This document shows positions 59,196 to 64,000 of a stretch of 64,000 bases of DNA, piece after piece. Location: contig JAVGVS010000474.1 in the NCBI GenBank assembly GCA_032718565.1, positions 38,501 through 102,500 on the forward strand. The letters are read 5' to 3'. The translations under genes were made by a program, and so were the position numbers. The stretch comes from Distichodus sexfasciatus (Eukaryota > Chordata > Actinopteri > Characiformes > Distichodontidae). The notes under the pieces are model-generated. The model searched no databases. It saw only the letters and a program-made list of their open reading frames with translations, and was not told the origin of the DNA. Position 1 is the first letter of the stretch; every line of letters begins with the position of its first letter.

Positions 59196-59399
59196 CCATC
59201 TATTGAGGCTGCTTGAAATGATCTTGTTACTATATAAGTCGCACGAAAAGGGCCGCTGTGTGGAACATGCTGTGAATCAGAAGCCCCGGGACGTTAAACG
59301 ATGGAAGGAGGGAATGAAGTGATACATTTAGCCGTACAGTATGTTACTGTAGTTGCAAAGAAATAACAAAAAGGCACACGTTTTCTGTAGATTAGTCCG

Positions 59400-59600
59400 T
59401 TAGTTGGTAGTGTAACATTGAGAGAGTCGACCCCGTGATCGGAAGACTTCCAGTTCAAGTCCCGGACTGGTAAAGGTACTGTTGAGGTACTCATGAACAA
59501 GGTACTTTCCTGGGTCCACTGCTCCTTCATAGACAGGTCAAATACATAGGTCACATTTCGTTGTGTTCAAGTGAATTGTGCTTTCAATATAATGTTCTAT
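59400..59600 (+). mobile_element. tRNA-derived SINE, second family (copy 5, forward)
   Basis: The head TTGGTAGTGTAACATTG leads to the B-box-like CCAGTTCAAGTCCCGG, then GGTAAAGGTACTGTTGAGG, CTCATGAACAAGGTAC and the tail TAGGTCACATTTCGTTGTG. It is the only near-complete forward copy in the window. Confidence 0.7.
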
Positions 59601-60249
59601 TGACAAATAATCACTCCTTAAATTAGATGTACCAGTACAATGCGATTATTTTTACTGTTATGGAAATGTAGTAAAATACTGTAGAGAATTAACTGTAAAT
59701 GTACACTTCAGCAACTGTAAATTTAAGTGAGGGATTATTTATCACTCGGCTACAGTGTAGAGAATTATAAAGACTTCTGTGGTGTCTTATTGTGCCACAG
59801 AACGTATCACAATTCCCACTTATGTTCAGAAATCAGTTTAAACCGAGTTATTTTTCCTTCAATCTTTACAAATCCAAAGTTTTATTCCTTTATTCTCTGA
59901 TGGAAGAAATGCATTCCTACATTTCTCTCAGGATCTGTTACACCACATATTTTACACAACCGAGACTTTTATATAATTTTCCCGAATACTAACAAACTTT
60001 CTGCAGGCTGAGGACTCGGCATTTCCACAAATACGGCATTTCTGTTAACAGGAAACCTCGTTCACTACGGCATTTACTCTAGATCTTCGGCATCGTTCCG
60101 ATATTATTGATAGACCTTGTGTTTATTACTTGTCTGACAGCTTTGAGAGATTGAATAAGCCATTTTTTAGGGCAGATTTTATTTGCTGGGGTTTTTTTTT
60201 TTTTTTTGAATGTGTTTGTAAAGGCAAAAAAAGGTTCTATCTAACCGTG

Positions 60250-60780
60250 GCTGGCTGCGCGAATGCAGCTAAATAAAGAGGAAGAGGAGCTGGAGAAAGA
60301 GAAAGAGGAAGATAAATATGCCAGCTGGAGAAGGAGACGGGTGGAATAGGACCACACTGAAGACTCAAAGAGAGAGAGAGAGAGAGAGAGAAGGAAGAGA
60401 GGAGGGTGTTAAAAAATGAAGTGTGGGGGCGTGAAATAAAGGAGGCTTCTCAACATGCAATTACGACGTGTTTAAGTTTGCAAAAGCCGGAATTTAAAAA
60501 GGGGAAGAGAAATCAGGCAGAAGAGAAGGCATCCAGGAAGAACTGTCACAAAAAAAGAAAGAAAGAAAAAAAAAAGGACAGCGAGGAAGAAAGAGAGAAG
60601 CGCAGAAAGAGAGGAGCAGGAATGGAGAACTTGATGAGGAGAGAGAGAGAGAGAGAGTACGAGGCAGCAGATGGAGAAAAAAGCGTGTGAAACAAGGAGA
60701 GAGAGTGTCAAAGAGAGAGAAAAGAAGAAGAGGAGGAGGAGGAAGAGGAGGAGGAGGAGGGAGATGTGTGACACGGCACA
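60250..60780 (+). repeat. Purine-rich GA/GAGGAG tract
   Basis: GAGAGA, GAAAGAAA and GAGGAGGAG runs interrupted by short complex pieces. Charged or serine-leucine frames on either strand are composition artefacts. Confidence 0.75.
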
Positions 60781-61318
60781 GGAGGAGGTGGTTAAATAGA
60801 GGGGATTGAGGAGTGTTTTCAACCCTGTCTTTTCTAGCTAATAGTGCCCTCTTCCTCCCCTCTTTCTCCTCCTCGCTCTCTCTCTGGATTCTACACACAC
60901 ACACACACAAGAACATGCACACTCCGTGGGCTGAATCGGTTGGCATGGCAACCACTGGCACATACATTTCTATATATATGTAAAAGGATGCTGAGGGAGA
61001 GAGGAGAGAGAAGAGAGAGACAGAGAGAGAGTCTATTTCCAGTGAGTAGATTTTTTTGGGAATCAGGGGGCTTCAGGCAGTGGACACATCAGAGGGGATG
61101 GTCAGGTTTAGACACACGCACACACACACGAGAGAGAGAGAGAGAAACATGAACATACACAAGTTCACACTAGGAAAAGTGGATGAAGTGCAAGTTGAAC
61201 ATGAGAGCAAAGAGAGAGGAGAAGGCGATAAAAGCGGCACTGCCATATAACGACTGCGGTAAAACCAATCATGACCGCCTTCCAACGTTCAAATCTTAAG
61301 GTTGTAACTGCAGCCAGA

Positions 61319-61319
<1 letters not shown>

Positions 61320-61350
<31 letters not shown>

Positions 61351-61351
61351 A
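61320..61351 (+). repeat. (GT)n microsatellites
   Basis: Pure GT run, with a second at 61,481-61,515 and CA runs near 60,894 and 61,846. Confidence 0.9.
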
Positions 61352-61478
61352 TTGTTATTTTCTCCACACAACAGACAATGTCATTGTTATCCTCATGAGT
61401 TCTCTCTCTGTCTCTCTCTCGCACATACACACACACGTCTGGCATATCGATGCAAGCTTCAGCTCAATGACTACATGA

Positions 61479-61516
<38 letters not shown>

Positions 61517-61570
61517 AGCTTTGCGGGCTGGAGTCTGTGTTGCCGAGATAATGACGGTGCCATTGTTCTC

Positions 61571-61800
61571 TCTGATTAGGCCATTGATTAGAACATGCCT
61601 ATAATAATCCTCTTCATATTAGATCACGGCTGTCGTCTTGCAGCTGGGCGGCTGGCCAGCGGTGGGAAAGCAATAGCAGCGCCGGCCCAATCTCGCGTCC
61701 CATTATCCTCCGTCCCGTAATGTGCGGCCAGTGTCTGGGAGCCAGCCGTCGCCACGCCGGCTTCCAAAAGGTTGCTAGGGAGCTGTGGTGTAATCCCGGG
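61571..61800. promoter_or_regulatory. Complex-sequence island, candidate conserved non-coding element
   Basis: About 230 bp of balanced, non-repetitive sequence with clustered homeodomain-like words (CTGATTAGGCC, TTGATTAG, TAATAATCC) sits between microsatellites inside the grin2b intron. There is no open frame with coding character. Conservation cannot be judged from one sequence. Confidence 0.3.
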
Positions 61801-62392
61801 AAGGGCTGGCGGTGTTAGACTTGTACACGCTCCAAAAACATGCGCACACACACACACACGCAAGCACAAACTTGGGCACAGAAATCCAAGCAAGTGCTCG
61901 CTTTCTCTCTCTCTCTCTCTCTCTCTATTTCTCTCTGTCACACAGACACAACATACACACTTCTGCCATGGCCACTGTGCAGCTTTATGAATCGTATCTA
62001 GTACGGGTTTGTGCTCCATTATGTTTCACGTTCCAGCGTTATGGGATAATAGCTGCAGTCGGCCAGCAAAACCTGTGTTACGGCGAGGATGAATCGCACT
62101 AGACCAGCTACTTAACCAGATATCTCCCTGCCAGTCTCTCTCTCTCTTTCTTTCCTCTCTCTCCTCTCTCTCTCTCTCTCTCCAATCCTTTCTCATGCTT
62201 TTTTTTCCCCTGCTTCTTGCCATATTCTTCTCTCCTGGTGCCATTATCCTATGGATGCATATGGCCTACATAAGTAGCGGCCAGTGGTAGAGAGGAGAAA
62301 ATGAAACGGAAAATGTGACATGGCCATGTTGTTCTGTTTGTGGAGGCACTGGTAGTGGCTGTATTTTTAAATCTGATGTACATTATATATTA

Positions 62393-62795
62393 GACATGGC
62401 ACGTTACCGCTTTTCGATGTCCGATACCGATATTGTAAATTTGGATATCTGCGTACGATAAAATCTTTTTTAAACAGAAAATAATGCTTTAAAATATGTC
62501 TGAATACATTTTGTGACGGTCTCTACTCCTGCTGCGCTAAAACCACCAGGAACACAGTGATAACAAGCGAGAGCTCGTTAAGGAAAGGAAATTGGAGTTG
62601 TAGTGTGTTGTGTTGCTTGTTTTGCTCATTGTCATATCATTGTTCACAAATTTACACCAATGTCCAACAATAAACCAGATTTGCCGCAGTGCATTTACAG
62701 AGCGACTCAATGTCACCGACACCCGATGCAGCTATTTGGTCGTTATCGGACCGATTGTCGAATCCATGTATCGGATCAGTGGCATCTCTAATACA
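62393..62795. repeat. Probable MITE with GACATGGCACG / TGGCATCTCTAA ends
   Basis: The left side reads TTCGATGTCCGATACCGATA. The right side reads TATCGGACCGATTGTCG, CATGTATCGGATCAGTGGCA. The two are loosely inverted. No transposase is visible. Confidence 0.4.
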
Positions 62796-63451
62796 CTCAC
62801 GCATGTATATATACAGTACAGTACTGACTTGGGATGGGCGTCATCACGCGTCGCAACCAATGAGCGCATTTGGGGGTGGGCCTAAGACTGCTGCAGCGCT
62901 CAGATGAACCTGAACAGAAAAAACTGGCGGGAAAAATGGAGAAAGTTACCGATATCTTACATGGGCATTTTCATTTCACATCTCTTCCAAGCGGCGTAGT
63001 TGAGTTATTTGTAGCCACTGCAAAGGTGAATTTTCTTATCAGCAGATGCTGAGTTTGAAAGTATCCTGCCAATACACACCGTTGATGTGAGCAAATCACC
63101 CACTCAAACAAACAGTGGGAGGCGGCTCGGCAGACTACGTTGGATGTAGGGTGTGGGAGACGTATAGATAAAGAAAAGCAAGACAAGCCAGCAAATGCCT
63201 TAGCGGGGGTGGATAGCTACAAACTTCTGGTACGTGCAGTTGGGATTGTGGAAAGATGTAGGTCTGAGGAATGTTCGTTGGATCGCAATGAATGGCGGCA
63301 CGTATGAGCCTCCCTCAAGCCCTGGCAGTGGCAAATAGCTTTGGTTTTATATTTGAGTTGATCACATTAATGTTTAAGTTAAGATTTACAAGAAATATTT
63401 TAACTGCTGCTGTGTAAGGAGAATACTGTTATTAAATAGCACCTTATTGGG

Positions 63452-64000
63452 GGGCCATGCAGTGGAGAAAAAACTGTAAAACCTACAGCTTTGAAATTTG
63501 GCAGGTAGGTCCGGGACCCCACCCACTACTCAGGCAAAAAAAAATGGCACCACTCTGCCAGTTATTGGCGCTATAATAAAATGGCCTGCGTTTTATTAAC
63601 TTTTGAAGCATTAGCTCCGATTCTCAAAATCTTAAACCATCTTACTCATGAGTCCAGACGAATCTTTCTTGATCCATCTTATCCACGTGTCACGTGCAGA
63701 TTTCTCGCTAATCTGCAAAAATATGCAAACTCTTGCCGAACTAGTCCCTGGATTTTGTCCAATCTGCATGCAACTGGTATCATTTGAATCCCAAGACACT
63801 CTTCTTTAATTATTAGTAGGCATTTTTATTTACATCTTCATTTTTCGCGTAATATGCAAATAAATGTGGTCGACAGCCAGGACTGCTGCGCCACAAACTG
63901 AGTGTCATAGAAATCCCAGCTCTGGGTGGAGCTACAGCTTTGAGGCAGCAGAGTGATCGGGACCCCACCCACTACTCCAGGCAAAAAATTACCACTCTGC
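63452..64000 (+). repeat. Repeat family with GGGACCCCACCCACTACT motif, two copies
   Basis: ACCTACAGCTTTGAAATTTGG...GGGACCCCACCCACTACTCAG (63,481-63,535) recurs as CTACAGCTTTGAGGCAGCA...GGGACCCCACCCACTACTCC from 63,930 to the window edge, both followed by GGCAAAAAA and ACCACTCTGC. They may be tandem units or two ends of an element that continues beyond the window. Confidence 0.55.

Larger units (their letters stand above)
50809..64000 (+). other. grin2b: First coding intron of grin2b (runs past the window)
   Basis: No frame matching the next ATD exon is present, so the intron exceeds 13 kb. It is filled with repeats listed separately and a few complex-sequence islands. Confidence 0.7.

Noticed and set aside
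55934..59322. Long open frames of 219 to 458 codons rich in Tyr-Leu-Ser-Ile
   Set aside because: They are readings of (TCTA)n arrays, are open in more than one frame, and have no splice or domain evidence.
60406..60967. Charged plus-strand and Leu/Ser-rich minus-strand frames
   Set aside because: Produced by GA/CT low-complexity DNA without splice signals or recognisable domains.

Overview
This window is vertebrate nuclear DNA, almost certainly from a teleost fish. The evidence is two vertebrate-only genes with GT-AG introns, tRNA-derived SINEs resembling the zebrafish HE1/DANA group, a Tc1-type transposon, several MITE-like foldback elements, and very abundant CA/GT, GA/CT and GATA microsatellites. 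I cannot name the species; an otophysan fish would fit the repeat content, but that is inference.

Layout. From 1 to about 5,160 is upstream DNA with a YY1-type promoter motif near 2.7 kb and one candidate non-coding exon near 4.3 kb. From 5,181 to 13,126 (+) lies a complete atf7ip gene (13 coding exons, about 882 residues), which encodes the SETDB1/MBD1 partner of heterochromatin silencing. From 13.7 to 21.2 kb is a pile of transposable elements: an HE1-like SINE, a hAT-like repeat split by a Tc1 element with a dead transposase, and two MITEs with a duplicated flank. From 21.3 to 23.3 kb is a set of splice-bounded, phase-compatible open exons ending in a GC3-rich membrane-spanning reading frame that I cannot identify. 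From 23.3 to 50.1 kb is gene-poor DNA with a candidate 5' non-coding exon near 26.6 kb, many repeats, a near-perfect 92-nt hairpin and a 22-bp satellite inside a foldback element. From 50,116 to 50,808 (+) is the first coding exon of a GluN2B-type NMDA receptor gene (grin2b); the rest of the gene lies beyond the window. From 50.8 to 64 kb is its first coding intron, holding a degenerate IS630-like transposase, minisatellites, large GATA/TCTA arrays and some complex-sequence islands that could be regulatory.

The pairing of atf7ip with grin2b is conserved vertebrate synteny (human 12p13.1). It supports the paralogue call and orthology to ATF7IP rather than ATF7IP2. The two proteins do not share a pathway: one is nuclear chromatin machinery, the other a synaptic glutamate-gated channel.

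Most apparent open frames elsewhere are antisense or out-of-frame shadows of these exons, or readings of simple repeats. Exon borders come from reading splice consensus and phase by eye. Repeat borders are approximate unless terminal repeats are stated.
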